A stretch of 30,810 bases of DNA from Bdellovibrionaceae bacterium UBA2316 (GCA_002345205.1 DDVI01000100.1:1-30810); one strand, 5' to 3'; positions 23,726-30,810 are shown, counted from the stretch's first letter. Numbers and translations: made by a program. The notes: generated by a model from the sequence alone, not told the origin.

Positions 23726-24546
23726 AATCAAATCAAACATTTCAAAAACAAAAAGAGCGGCTCTTCAAACGCTGGTTTGAAGAAGACTACCCAGGCGGGA
23801 CACCACGTTTTCAACTTTCATTGTTAGCAAAAGACGTAGCTATATTTTTTCTAATTCCAATTTGCGCTATTGTTTTTTTCAAGGTAGTTGAAAACTCAAT
23901 CAATGCACCCGTTAGGCCAGCCGAGAAACGAAGGGTTGATGCCAGCATTGATCGAATAGAAAAGCATTCGCAAATTATTCATTTTAATCCTCAAGGAAAC
24001 AATTCAGGTGGAAAATCAGATTATGGTTTTTCAAAACGAGCGCCAGGTACATTGGTTAAAGTTCGTCTAATGAATGTTGTTGAGACTTTTTCAAATGCAC
24101 CCGTTCATGTTCAAGTGATGGATGCAAGCTTAGGAAATGAGTTTATGGGAGCAACAATCATTGGCGACGCGAGTCCTGAAAGTGGATCAGGTCGAATCAC
24201 AATAAACTTTAAGTTTGTAAGACACCCAAGAAAGATTGACATGGCTGTTCCCATTTCAGCGCGTGCGCTCAGCCTCGATGGAACTTATGGCGTAAATGGA
24301 ATAAAAAAGGAAGGAATGTTTGCTAGGGCTGCAATTCGATCAGCGGCTAACAACCCAAATTCTGTCGATGCTGATGCAGACGGTGGCGATTTTAAAACTT
24401 TGGTGGCTCGAGCCGTAGCGGCTGGTTTAATGCAAGAACTGCAATCGGATGCAAGTGTGGCCCACAACAGAGCTCAAGTTTTGACTTTAAGACCTATGAC
24501 TGAATTTTTTGTGGAACTAACAGATTATTTTCCAGGACAAAGATAA
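23722..24546 (+). CDS. virB10: VirB10/TrbI-like protein (short form)
   Basis: 274 residues. A cytoplasmic N-terminus is followed by one transmembrane segment (about 33-53) and a periplasmic beta-rich domain with the TrbI/VirB10 pattern: KRAPGTLVKVRLMN, VHVQVMDASLG, GATIIGDA, ITINFKFVRHPRKIDMAVP and SLDGTYGVNG. It is shorter than typical VirB10 (about 380-400 aa), lacking most of the proline-rich linker. Starts at GTG 23722, overlapping the VirB9 stop. VirB10 spans both membranes and transmits ATP energy to the outer complex. It shares one base with the VirD4 ATG (TAATG). Confidence 0.85.
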   Translation: MKSNQTFQKQKERLFKRWFEEDYPGGTPRFQLSLLAKDVAIFFLIPICAIVFFKVVENSINAPVRPAEKRRVDASIDRIEKHSQIIHFNPQGNNSGGKSDYGFSKRAPGTLVKVRLMNVVETFSNAPVHVQVMDASLGNEFMGATIIGDASPESGSGRITINFKFVRHPRKIDMAVPISARALSLDGTYGVNGIKKEGMFARAAIRSAANNPNSVDADADGGDFKTLVARAVAAGLMQELQSDASVAHNRAQVLTLRPMTEFFVELTDYFPGQR

Positions 24547-26024
24547 TGAAAGATCAAAATTACTCCACTTTACTGCTGGTGCCGATGGGTATTGCGGGAA
24601 TGTGGCTCCATAAAGTTATTACTGATTTGCGAGGGTTAGATTTTGTCTTGTTTGCGTTAGTTGCTCTTGGGGTTTGTATATTTTCACTAATTTTAGTTTT
24701 TAAATATTTTTCAGCTTGGGGAAAAACAAATAATAAACGCCTCCAGCAAGTTCATGAAATTCCTATAAGTCTTAGAACAAGTTCAGAAGATTCAGTGCAA
24801 ATGGGCAAAGATTCAGAACTAGATGAAACTATTTATCTTCCTGATGTCATTAGAACTCGGCACGTTCATATTTTAGGAGCCACAGGTTCTGGTAAAACTG
24901 AAAGCGTCATTCTAAATTTTCTAAGGCAAGATGTTAATCGTGGTTTAGGAAGTATTATTTTAGATGCTAAGGGCGACAATTCTTTTTTAGAAGCTCTATA
25001 TGCATGGGTCCCAAACGAAAGACTTCATGTGTTTGATCTCACGGATTCGAATTCAGAATGCTATGATCCACTCAAAGCTGGATCGCCATTAGAGTCTGCG
25101 CAAAGACTATTTTCTTCGCTGACTTGGAGTGAAGAATATTATAAGTCAAAAGCGCTTTCATCATTGCAGCGTATATTTCAGAACTATTTTGATTTGAACG
25201 AGAAAAATCCAAATCTTACACAAATTTCAAAAATTTTAGAGACACCAGAATCCTATTCGTCATTTGTTAACAGCAAAGACTTTCCGCAAGCTTTAGCAAT
25301 AAAAGACTATCAAGATCTTTCGGGGCTCAGGGATCAAATCAAGTCTTTGACTCTTGGGCATCTCAGCCAAATTCTTTCACCAAACGAAAAACCAAGTATT
25401 GATATTGCTAAGGCTGGCGAAGATAAGGTGATCTATTTTAGATTACAAAGCCTGATGTCTCCACAGATCGTAGGAATTGTTGGAAAACTTCTTATCAATC
25501 ATTTAAATTTTTTGGCCGGAACGGCGCATAGGGAACGAGGGCAGGCAAAACCAAGAAAGCTCGTTCCAGTTTACCTTGACGAGTTTGCGACTTTTGCCTG
25601 TCCTGAATTTGCAGATCTGATTTCAAAAGCACGGTCTGCGAAATTTGCACTACATTTTTCGCATCAAAGTATTGGGGATGTAATGGAAGTATCACAGGGA
25701 TTTTTGAATAGAATTACGGACAATGCGGCCACTAAAATTGTTTTGCGAATCAACGATCCCGATTCAGCCGAGTTTTTCTCGCGGTGTTTTGGGACTAAAG
25801 AGATTCAGAAAACAACCCAAAGAATCACGAACGCAAAAGAAATCGATTCAGCAGAAATCGTGGGTGAAGGAACCACTAGGGACGCTCATCAATTTCGGGC
25901 GTCCCCTGATCTACTTAAGACACTTCCAACGGGAGTTGGGGCAGTCTTGATTGCACATGGACAAGAGACTCCTCATGGGGCTTCGAGTGTGTTCAAGATC
26001 CGATTTCCGCAATTAGAGCGATAA
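24546..26024 (+). CDS. virD4: VirD4/TraG-type coupling protein (T4CP)
   Basis: 492 residues. Two N-terminal membrane segments (about 7-22 and 34-54) precede a RecA-like ATPase: Walker A GATGSGKT (111-118), LDAKGD (139-144), Walker B VYLDEFATF (342-350), and the conserved HQSIGD plus DNAATKIVLRINDPDSAEFFS. Coupling proteins bring relaxosome-bound DNA to the T4SS, so the system is meant for DNA export rather than only effector export. It is the last gene of the coupled operon; no strong terminator was seen after it. No relaxase gene follows in this window. Confidence 0.92.
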   Translation: MKDQNYSTLLLVPMGIAGMWLHKVITDLRGLDFVLFALVALGVCIFSLILVFKYFSAWGKTNNKRLQQVHEIPISLRTSSEDSVQMGKDSELDETIYLPDVIRTRHVHILGATGSGKTESVILNFLRQDVNRGLGSIILDAKGDNSFLEALYAWVPNERLHVFDLTDSNSECYDPLKAGSPLESAQRLFSSLTWSEEYYKSKALSSLQRIFQNYFDLNEKNPNLTQISKILETPESYSSFVNSKDFPQALAIKDYQDLSGLRDQIKSLTLGHLSQILSPNEKPSIDIAKAGEDKVIYFRLQSLMSPQIVGIVGKLLINHLNFLAGTAHRERGQAKPRKLVPVYLDEFATFACPEFADLISKARSAKFALHFSHQSIGDVMEVSQGFLNRITDNAATKIVLRINDPDSAEFFSRCFGTKEIQKTTQRITNAKEIDSAEIVGEGTTRDAHQFRASPDLLKTLPTGVGAVLIAHGQETPHGASSVFKIRFPQLER

Positions 26025-26026
26025 AA

Positions 26027-26158
26027 ATGGAAATACACAAATGCCATAAGATTTATGTACTTTGTGATTTCTGTAAAGACTGGCTAGACTTAGATATGGA
26101 TAGCTATGGAGATAAAGACAGTATATTCATGTACTTAGTAGATATGGTGTGTATTTAA
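26027..26158 (+). CDS. Possible 43-residue ORF after virD4
   Basis: ATG 26027 opens three bases after the virD4 stop and runs to TAA 26156-26158. The 43-residue product starts MEIHKCHKIYVLCDFCKDW and contains a Cys/His cluster (C6, H7, C13, C16) that could bind metal. It has no good ribosome binding site, and its 3' end runs into the first operator repeat of the next operon, so it may be a chance frame. Confidence 0.3.
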   Translation: MEIHKCHKIYVLCDFCKDWLDLDMDSYGDKDSIFMYLVDMVCI

Positions 26159-26236
26159 AAGTATACATAAAATTACTATTTGTAGCTTTATAAGTATACA
26201 GTATAATCCGATATGTAGACCTATAAGTATACATAA
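26159..26236 (+). promoter_or_regulatory. Promoter with three AAGTATACA operator repeats at 33-bp period
   Basis: AAGTATACA begins at 26159, 26192 and 26225, exactly 33 bp apart. Sites 1 and 3 share AAGTATACATAA, and sites 2 and 3 share TATAAGTATACA. A sigma-70-like promoter overlaps them: -35 TTGTAG (26180-26185), 16-bp spacer, -10 TATAAT (26202-26207). Site 2 lies between -35 and -10, and site 3 abuts the AAGGGG ribosome binding site. This fits autorepression by the HTH protein encoded next. Confidence 0.75.
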
Positions 26237-26245
26237 GGGGCAGTT

Positions 26246-26761
26246 ATGAAGACAGATAAGAAGCAACTTGGGAATCAAAAAAGGATCATACAGCAGAAGA
26301 TAGACCTGTTTGCAAAGCTGAATGAGCCTATGCCTCCTTCGGGTTGGTTAAAGGCGATACGTGGTTCGCTGGGACTTACAATCCGACAATTGGCTGAACG
26401 AGTTGGCGTTGGTCATGGTTCTATCGCCCAGTTAGAGAAAAGAGAACCCAAGAAAAAAGTTACTTTAGAGTCTTTAGAAAATGCAGCGCGCGCCATGGAT
26501 TGCAAAGTTGTTTATGCAATCGTTCCGATTGAGTCAGGCAGCACTCTAGATGACATCATGAAAAGTAAGGCTCTAGAAGCAGCTGGTCTTATTCTTAAAG
26601 ATGTAGCCCACACGATGAGGCTTGAAAAACAAGGAACATCTGAAAAACAAATTCAGAAAGAAATAGAGCGCGTCGCAAAAGAACTCATCGAATCTAACGA
26701 TCCAAGAATATGGGAAATTAAAAATAAGAAGTTAAAGGTAAAAACGAATGTCAAAATTTAA
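26246..26761 (+). CDS. Mobile mystery protein A (HTH regulator/antitoxin-like)
   Basis: 171 residues. An N-terminal helical arm (KKQLGNQKRIIQQKIDLFA) precedes a Cro/C1-type HTH at about 35-95 (SLGLTIRQLAERVGVGHGSIAQLEKRE, then VTLESLENAARAMDCKVVYAIVP), the signature of the family annotated as mobile mystery protein A. The C-terminal part is helical. Members are found next to a Fic protein (mobile mystery protein B), mostly on mobile elements; the pair resembles a toxin-antitoxin or addiction module, though activity of the family is not well established. Starts at ATG 26246 with AAGGGG. Overlaps the Fic gene by 14 bases. Probable autorepressor through the 33-bp-spaced sites. Confidence 0.88.
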   Translation: MKTDKKQLGNQKRIIQQKIDLFAKLNEPMPPSGWLKAIRGSLGLTIRQLAERVGVGHGSIAQLEKREPKKKVTLESLENAARAMDCKVVYAIVPIESGSTLDDIMKSKALEAAGLILKDVAHTMRLEKQGTSEKQIQKEIERVAKELIESNDPRIWEIKNKKLKVKTNVKI

Positions 26762-27350
26762 AATTTCATACCCAAGTGGTGCAACACCGATAGATCCAGA
26801 TGAACTCAAAGATTTAATCCCAGACTATATTTCAACGATGGGTGAATTGAACCAACTGGAACAATCTAACATTGCAGATGGATTTGTTTGGGCCGGTAAG
26901 CAGGACTTTGATGATGTGCTGTCAGTCACCTTTGTTCTAAAGCTTCACGAAAATATGTTTAAGCAGGTTTGGAAATGGGCAGGCAAAACTCGAAAGTCGA
27001 ATAAAAACATCGGGGTCATGAAGGAAAATATCATGACTGATCTTGCGATACTAATTGGCAATACTAAATTTTGGATTGAAAACAAAACTTTCAGTCATGA
27101 TGAGATCGCGGCAAGATTTCACCACCGACTTGTACAAATTCATGTGTTTCCAAACGGAAATGGCCGTCATGCACGTTTGATGACGGATTTACTTTTACAA
27201 AAGCTTGGCAAAAATAAATTTACTTGGGGAACATTGGGTGCCCATACTCCACTCGAAGTTGAAGGTAAGACAAGATCTGATTACGTCGCTGCACTCAAAA
27301 AAGCCGACAAGGATGACTTTGTAGATTTAATTAAATTTGTAAAAAGCTAA
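26748..27350 (+). CDS. Mobile mystery protein B (Fic-domain protein)
   Basis: 200 residues. The Fic core motif is HVFPNGNGRHAR (132-143), matching HxFx(D/E)GNGRxxR except that Asn136 occupies the acidic position that normally binds Mg2+. Fic enzymes transfer AMP or other nucleotide parts to target proteins. The Asn could mean altered chemistry; in this subfamily the variant may be normal. The N-terminal segment (TPIDPDELKDLIPDYISTMGELNQLEQ) is the usual mobile mystery B start. Translated together with protein A through a 14-base overlap. Likely the toxin-like half of a stabilisation module for the mobile element (inference). Confidence 0.88.
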   Translation: MSKFKISYPSGATPIDPDELKDLIPDYISTMGELNQLEQSNIADGFVWAGKQDFDDVLSVTFVLKLHENMFKQVWKWAGKTRKSNKNIGVMKENIMTDLAILIGNTKFWIENKTFSHDEIAARFHHRLVQIHVFPNGNGRHARLMTDLLLQKLGKNKFTWGTLGAHTPLEVEGKTRSDYVAALKKADKDDFVDLIKFVKS

Positions 27351-27412
27351 AAACTACTTAACCCATCCCACTTTTCCACTCCTTCACTATTTAAAAATAG
27401 GAGGAATGCGAA

Positions 27413-27751
27413 ATGAAACGCATATTTCTAATTGGCCCTATCGTGGCCTTAACTACATCATGCACGACGCTTGACCAATCTTTTAGGCTTGGGGCTGTTA
27501 CTGGTGCCTTGACTGGTGCGGCCGCAACTTATGCGGCTCAAGGTGCCATTGGGCGAAATCCTTCCCCCGAGGAAGTTGGTCTTGGTGCGACCATTGGCTT
27601 AGGGCTTGGGCTGATCACGTCCTACTTTGTTCATCAACAAGTTATTGAAGATCGCGATGAGATGGCAAAGCAAACTGAAATCTACTTTGGCGATTTGCCT
27701 CCAAGTCCGTTTGTAATTCCACAACCCAAACTTAAGAAAGGTGCCAGGTAA
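27413..27751 (+). CDS. Glycine-zipper lipoprotein
   Basis: 112 residues. Signal peptide with lipobox TTSC (Cys17), predicting an acylated protein. It is followed by Gly/Ala-rich segments (GAVTGALTGAAATYAAQGAIG and GLGATIGLGLGLITSYFV) that may form a membrane-inserted glycine zipper. A proline-rich tail ends the protein. Strong GGAGG eight to nine bases before ATG. It heads a three-gene coupled set (TAATG with the next gene). It might serve as the VirB7/TrbH-like lipoprotein of the T4SS, but the sequence alone does not show this. Confidence 0.75.
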   Translation: MKRIFLIGPIVALTTSCTTLDQSFRLGAVTGALTGAAATYAAQGAIGRNPSPEEVGLGATIGLGLGLITSYFVHQQVIEDRDEMAKQTEIYFGDLPPSPFVIPQPKLKKGAR

Positions 27752-28068
27752 TGAAAAAGAAAATTCAAATCGTGTTAAGCGATGAATCTTGGTCTGCATT
27801 AGAAAATTTAACCAACGAGGCCAATGAGGGTTTTGTAAATGGCACAATCAATTATTCCGATGTTGTAAATGAACTAATCGCAACCGGAAAACTTGAAATT
27901 CGAGCGTTACAGGCAAAACATACAAATATCCGAAAATCATTACGTCTTATGGCTTCGCAAAAAGAAATAGATATCGAATCTGCAATCAAAGCATTGATGG
28001 ATCTGAAATCAAAAGGTGTAAAGAAAGCGGTTCGAAGTCAGTTACAAATGGAGAATCTAGAACAATGA
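27751..28068 (+). CDS. Small, possibly ribbon-helix-helix-type, DNA-binding protein
   Basis: 105 residues, lysine-rich. An N-terminal strand KKIQIVLSDESWSALENLTNEA followed by helices recalls ribbon-helix-helix proteins, and the rest is helical (ESAIKALMDLKSKGVKKAVRSQL). No family named with certainty. Its ATG shares a base with the lipoprotein stop and its stop overlaps the next start (ATGA). Beside a replication-relaxation-like protein and a T4SS, a role as relaxosome accessory or plasmid-copy factor would make sense, as inference. Confidence 0.6.
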   Translation: MKKKIQIVLSDESWSALENLTNEANEGFVNGTINYSDVVNELIATGKLEIRALQAKHTNIRKSLRLMASQKEIDIESAIKALMDLKSKGVKKAVRSQLQMENLEQ

Positions 28069-28739
28069 CTTTGACAGCCGCTAAGCGACCACAAAGAGGG
28101 AAAGACATTTTTAAGGTCATTCAGCAATCCGGTCCATTGACCATAGATGTGTTATCACGAATCGTGCATCCAAAGATGTCGAAGCGAAACTTACGAAAGT
28201 GCTTACAGCTATTAACGAGAAAAGGATTTATCGAATCATTTAATTATTCTAGCCAAGGCACCTATTATATGGTTTCGCAAAGTTTACCGAATCGTTCAAA
28301 AGCTGCTGAATATTCAAATCAGCCTGCTGCGAATCTGAAGCAGCCGCTGATTCGAAGGCAGGATTTGTTTCACAACCAGTGGTGCGAGTATTGGATCGAG
28401 AAAATTAAGGGACTGTATCCCGAGTCTAAGATGACTCGTGAAATAGAAATTTTAAGCGACTCATTCGCAAAGAATGTCTTGAATTTAGCTTATGCGGATT
28501 ATGAACTTCGGCCAGACTTTTTACTGACGATTTCAAAGTCCGATACTACAAATACAATTTGTATCGCCTTTGAAATTGAGCGCACCAGGAAGAGCGATGA
28601 ACGAATTTTGCGTAAGCTTGGTAAATACATGGATCGTACTCAATTGGATGGATTGATTTATATAAGAAATGGCCTTCTCTGGAGCTTAGCGGTATTAACG
28701 GACAGACGGCTGCATTACGTACGTCATTGGCTGAGCTAG
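28065..28739 (+). CDS. Replication-relaxation-like protein (winged helix plus nuclease-like domain)
   Basis: 224 residues. N-terminal winged helix (about 12-70: DIFKVIQQSGPLTIDVLSRIV, KRNLRKCLQLLTRKGFIE). The C-terminal domain has RPDFLL (149-154) and then AFEIERT (168-174), a spacing like PD-(D/E)xK folds but with Glu at the Lys position. This is close to the family named replication-relaxation, found near conjugation genes and thought to act on plasmid or element DNA. The last roughly 28 residues overlap, in another frame, with what looks like coding sequence of an efflux gene (see 28655), so the true C-terminus may have been replaced by recombination. Confidence 0.65.
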   Translation: MTLTAAKRPQRGKDIFKVIQQSGPLTIDVLSRIVHPKMSKRNLRKCLQLLTRKGFIESFNYSSQGTYYMVSQSLPNRSKAAEYSNQPAANLKQPLIRRQDLFHNQWCEYWIEKIKGLYPESKMTREIEILSDSFAKNVLNLAYADYELRPDFLLTISKSDTTNTICIAFEIERTRKSDERILRKLGKYMDRTQLDGLIYIRNGLLWSLAVLTDRRLHYVRHWLS

Positions 28740-29227
28740 AAATTTTGAAATCCGAGGTTAATGTCGAGCAAAGCGAAAGTTGGCCCGATCTAAGAATCGG
28801 ACCAAGTATGGAACGCCGGCCAGACGAAAATGAGACGTCTTGGGGAATTAAATTGAGCGCAACACTTCCAATTTGGAATCAAAATAGCGGCGGTCGCAAT
28901 TTAGCTAAAGCTCGCCTAAATTCAGCCATTGCTGCGTATGAGTCGACCAAGCGCCAACAAAATAGCCAACCTGAGTTACTTCAAAAACAGTATGTCGAAT
29001 TGACTAAAGTTTTAAATGAAACGGAACCTGTTAATAAGATCGTTCTCTCCATCAAAGATACAGAGCGACTCTTTGATCGTGCGCTTATTCCGCCTTCTTC
29101 GTTAATAGAGACTTATCGCTCTTCGTTTGAGCTTGTTGAAGAAATCCACCGCAACGAAATTCAGGCAATGTTGATTTGGTCGACCGTCGAAAATCTTAAG
29201 GGAACTTTTCCCAAGGAACTACCATGA
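28655..29227 (+). pseudogene. 3' fragment of an outer-membrane efflux (TolC/CusC-type) gene
   Basis: The frame encodes the C-terminal part of a TolC/CusC-type outer-membrane factor: LAELEILKSEV, WPDLRIGPSMERR, GIKLSATLPIWNQNSGG, then helices ending WSTVENLKG. Coding character extends upstream of any start codon to about 28655 (KKWPSLELSGINGQTAALRTS), overlapping the preceding gene in a different frame. A TTG at 28727 has no ribosome binding site. Full-length relatives have about 420 residues; fewer than half remain. It is followed by ATGA overlap with a short CusB-like gene. It is most likely a 5'-truncated remnant joined to the mobile region by recombination. Confidence 0.72.
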
Positions 29228-29655
29228 AAAATCTAGCTATTTTGATTGCTATTCTACTTTCACTCTACGCTTTTTCAGAAGAAGCTGAAGAGGGTAAAAA
29301 AGGCCGCGTCGGTCCAGGGAAAGCCGTTATTGAAGCAACTGAAAAGGACGGCCTTAAACTTTCAGAAAAGGCTTTATTAAATTTGGAACTTGAATTTGTG
29401 ACGGTCACTAAAACTCAGTCATTAGTTATTCCTTCTGCCGCAATAGTTGAATTTCAGGATTTTTCAGCAATTTATCGAGAAAGGGCGGGTTGGCTTAAAA
29501 TGGTCGAAATTACGCCAGTGATTCGTGACAAAATGGCCCATTTTTCCTCTAAGGACATTTTACCTGGAGACCGAATTGTGACTAAGAATTCTGGTTTTAT
29601 TCGTGTTATTGATCTCGATGTTTTTGGGCCGGAAGCCGATGCTTGTGCGGACTAA
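29224..29655 (+). CDS. Short CusB-like efflux adaptor protein
   Basis: 143 residues. N-terminal signal peptide (about 1-18), a charged linker, then a domain like the C-terminal half of RND membrane-fusion proteins: LSEKALLNLELEFVTVTK, VIPSAAIVEFQDFSAIYRER, and ILPGDRIVTKNSGFIRVIDLDVFG. Typical adaptors have 350-400 residues with hairpin and lipoyl domains, which are absent. It may be a naturally compact adaptor found in some CusCBA operons, or a deleted remnant. ATGA overlap with the CusC fragment and three bases before the CusA fragment keep the operon order C-B-A. Confidence 0.65.
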   Translation: MKNLAILIAILLSLYAFSEEAEEGKKGRVGPGKAVIEATEKDGLKLSEKALLNLELEFVTVTKTQSLVIPSAAIVEFQDFSAIYRERAGWLKMVEITPVIRDKMAHFSSKDILPGDRIVTKNSGFIRVIDLDVFGPEADACAD

Positions 29656-29658
29656 TCT

Positions 29659-30111
29659 ATGATTAATCGAATTATTCATTTCTCAGTCTATAATCGTGGT
29701 GTAGTTCTTTTCGCAACTGCACTTCTTGCAGGCCTTGGATGGTTTAGCTTTAGCCACCTTTCCATCGATGCCGTTCCGGATATAACGGATACTCAAGTTC
29801 AAATATTTACAACTGTTGCTGGCCTTTCGGCAGAGGAAGTCGAGCGAAGTGTTACATTTCCAGTAGAAAATGCAATGGCAGGTATTGCAGGTGTCAGACA
29901 AGTTCGTTCGCTAAGTCGATTTAGTCTGTCAGTGGTTAATGTCGTTTTTCAAGACGACACCGAAATCTATCGTGCAAGGCAAATGGTTTCCGAGCGGCTT
30001 CAAAGCATCACAAATGAACTACCTACGTCTGTTCATCCTAAACTTGGCCCCATCAGTTCCGCTCAAGTCTTAGCTGCATTGGAAGGACAATGTTTCAGTC
30101 GATTGTCGTGA
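29659..30111 (+). pseudogene. 5' fragment of a CusA/CzcA-type RND efflux pump gene
   Basis: The first about 133 residues are a clear CusA/CzcA N-terminus: MINRIIHFSVYNRGVV, a transmembrane helix (about 12-31), DAVPDITDTQVQI, GLSAEEVERSVTFPVE and LPTSVHPKLGPIS. After PISS (about 30060) the sequence no longer resembles an RND protein and stops 17 codons later. Whole pumps have more than 1000 residues, so this is a truncated remnant that cannot pump. The break marks a deletion or recombination junction. Confidence 0.88.
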
Positions 30112-30248
30112 GAACCAGAATTGATCAAGTAAGTGAAAAAACCATCCAAGGAATCAGCACATCCATCTTAGGTGTCGCAACTTACAGTGGGAATTCAGGA
30201 AGTGATCTAGTTAGTATAAATTCGGCAATCCCATTTCAGTGCAAATAA
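30090..30248 (+). other. Possible fragment ORF beyond the CusA junction
   Basis: A 52-codon frame (MFQSIVVRTRIDQVSEKT...) runs from ATG 30090 to TAA 30246-30248 and is open further upstream. It has no ribosome binding site. It may be the 3' end of another gene fused here by the deletion that removed most of cusA, or a chance frame. No family recognised. Confidence 0.25.
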
Positions 30249-30283
30249 ATCCATTAATTTCACCAAACACTAAAGGAAATATT

Positions 30284-30697
30284 ATGAAAAACTATGTCTT
30301 AATCTTAACTGTATTTTTAAGTGCCGGATTCGTATCAGCGCAAACTCAAACGACACTCGCAAGATGTAATTTAAAAACTGCGACTTACCAAGAAACATAT
30401 GAGTTTTACGGAAAGTCACATTCTGGTTCTACTCAAGTATCTATAGTTCGCACCGATGGGACCTATCCATACAAAGGCCCCGCGCAAACTACAGTATTTG
30501 GAAATCAAGCGGAGTACCAAAGGATTAATTTTTTGCGCAATGGAATTCCCGTGGAGATTATCTTTTTCAGGATGGGAGATGGATCAGGGACTCTTTATAC
30601 CAATGGAAGAGTGGCGCAAATTAAGTGTCAGCAACTTTATGGATACGATTGCAGTTGCTACGCAGGTCGTTGTCAACCTGGATGCTATGGGCAATAA
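30284..30697 (+). CDS. Small secreted Cys-rich hypothetical protein
   Basis: 137 residues from ATG 30284 (AAAGGA upstream). Signal peptide about 1-19 (cleavage after VSA). The mature part is beta-rich and ends in a cysteine cluster (YGYDCSCYAGRCQPGCYGQ). This suggests a disulfide-stabilised periplasmic or secreted protein. No family recognised. The frame reaches upstream to 30239, but that start has no ribosome binding site and would spoil the signal peptide. Between 30698 and the end of the window I see no gene. Confidence 0.72.
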   Translation: MKNYVLILTVFLSAGFVSAQTQTTLARCNLKTATYQETYEFYGKSHSGSTQVSIVRTDGTYPYKGPAQTTVFGNQAEYQRINFLRNGIPVEIIFFRMGDGSGTLYTNGRVAQIKCQQLYGYDCSCYAGRCQPGCYGQ

Positions 30698-30810
30698 CAT
30701 TCAAAGTGTGGAAGATCATAAATGTTAAATTTAATTCCAAAAACGGACCTATACTCTTAAATGTAAAAAAATCTGGTGGGCTAATACCACTTGATTGCGG
30801 TTAATTTTGA

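Noticed and set aside
26088..26094. TAGACT near 26089 as another copy of the shared dyad motif
   Set aside because: No AGTC at the required eight-base distance upstream, so only a half-site.
1..30810. CRISPR arrays, tRNA or rRNA genes, attachment sites
   Set aside because: No regularly spaced repeat array, no cloverleaf-like or rRNA-like sequence and no convincing pair of long direct repeats was seen. The only periodic repeats are the three 33-bp-spaced operator sites and the shared dyad motifs.

Overview
The window is AT-rich, densely packed bacterial DNA. Gene style, translational coupling and the mix of families would fit a Bdellovibrio-like or other Gram-negative proteobacterial genome. 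That assignment is a guess from overall character, not from a marker gene. No rRNA, tRNA or CRISPR array was seen. The content is accessory: a defence cluster, a two-component operon, an IS3-family insertion, a conjugation-type type IV secretion (T4SS) operon and a Fic/HTH pair. This suggests an integrative conjugative element or genomic island with defence cargo.

Region 1 (1-2459, minus strand) is a short prokaryotic Argonaute system of the SPARTA type. A complete TIR-APAZ gene (1035-2459) overlaps the start of a short pAgo (from 1038) that runs off the left edge. The pAgo lacks the first catalytic Asp of PIWI. Region 2 (2460-3062) holds a degraded reading frame and a small unknown gene. Region 3 (3059-11218, minus) is a tight four-gene operon. 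In transcription order it contains an excisionase-like HTH protein, a type III-like Res helicase-nuclease, an oversized Mod-like adenine methyltransferase and a RelE-like/UvrD helicase fusion. It looks like one restriction or anti-phage module.

Region 4 (11396-15220, minus) encodes an NtrC-type response regulator, a DUF985 cupin and a membrane histidine kinase, with the last two translationally coupled. Region 5 (15567-18069) has an unknown, possibly HNH-like gene. It also has a complete IS3-family element (16523-17803, 3-bp AGG target duplication, -1 frameshift signal) that splits a 119-residue gene. Region 6 (18310-26024, plus) is a T4SS operon: zinc-ribbon protein, a 34-residue ORF, a 69-residue protein, then VirB2, B3, B4, B5, B6, B9, B10 and VirD4 homologues. 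Almost every junction is a short overlap. VirB8, VirB11 and a relaxase are not visible. An 18-bp dyad motif, AGTC-N8-TAGACT, occurs once upstream of the response regulator and twice upstream of the T4SS operon. This may link the two-component system to conjugation control.

Region 7 (26025-28739) has a mobile mystery protein A/B pair (HTH plus Fic) behind a promoter decorated with three AAGTATACA sites exactly 33 bp apart. It is followed by a lipoprotein, a small DNA-binding-like protein and a replication-relaxation-like protein. Region 8 (about 28655-30697) carries remnants of a CusCBA/RND heavy-metal efflux operon, broken at both ends, and a small secreted protein.
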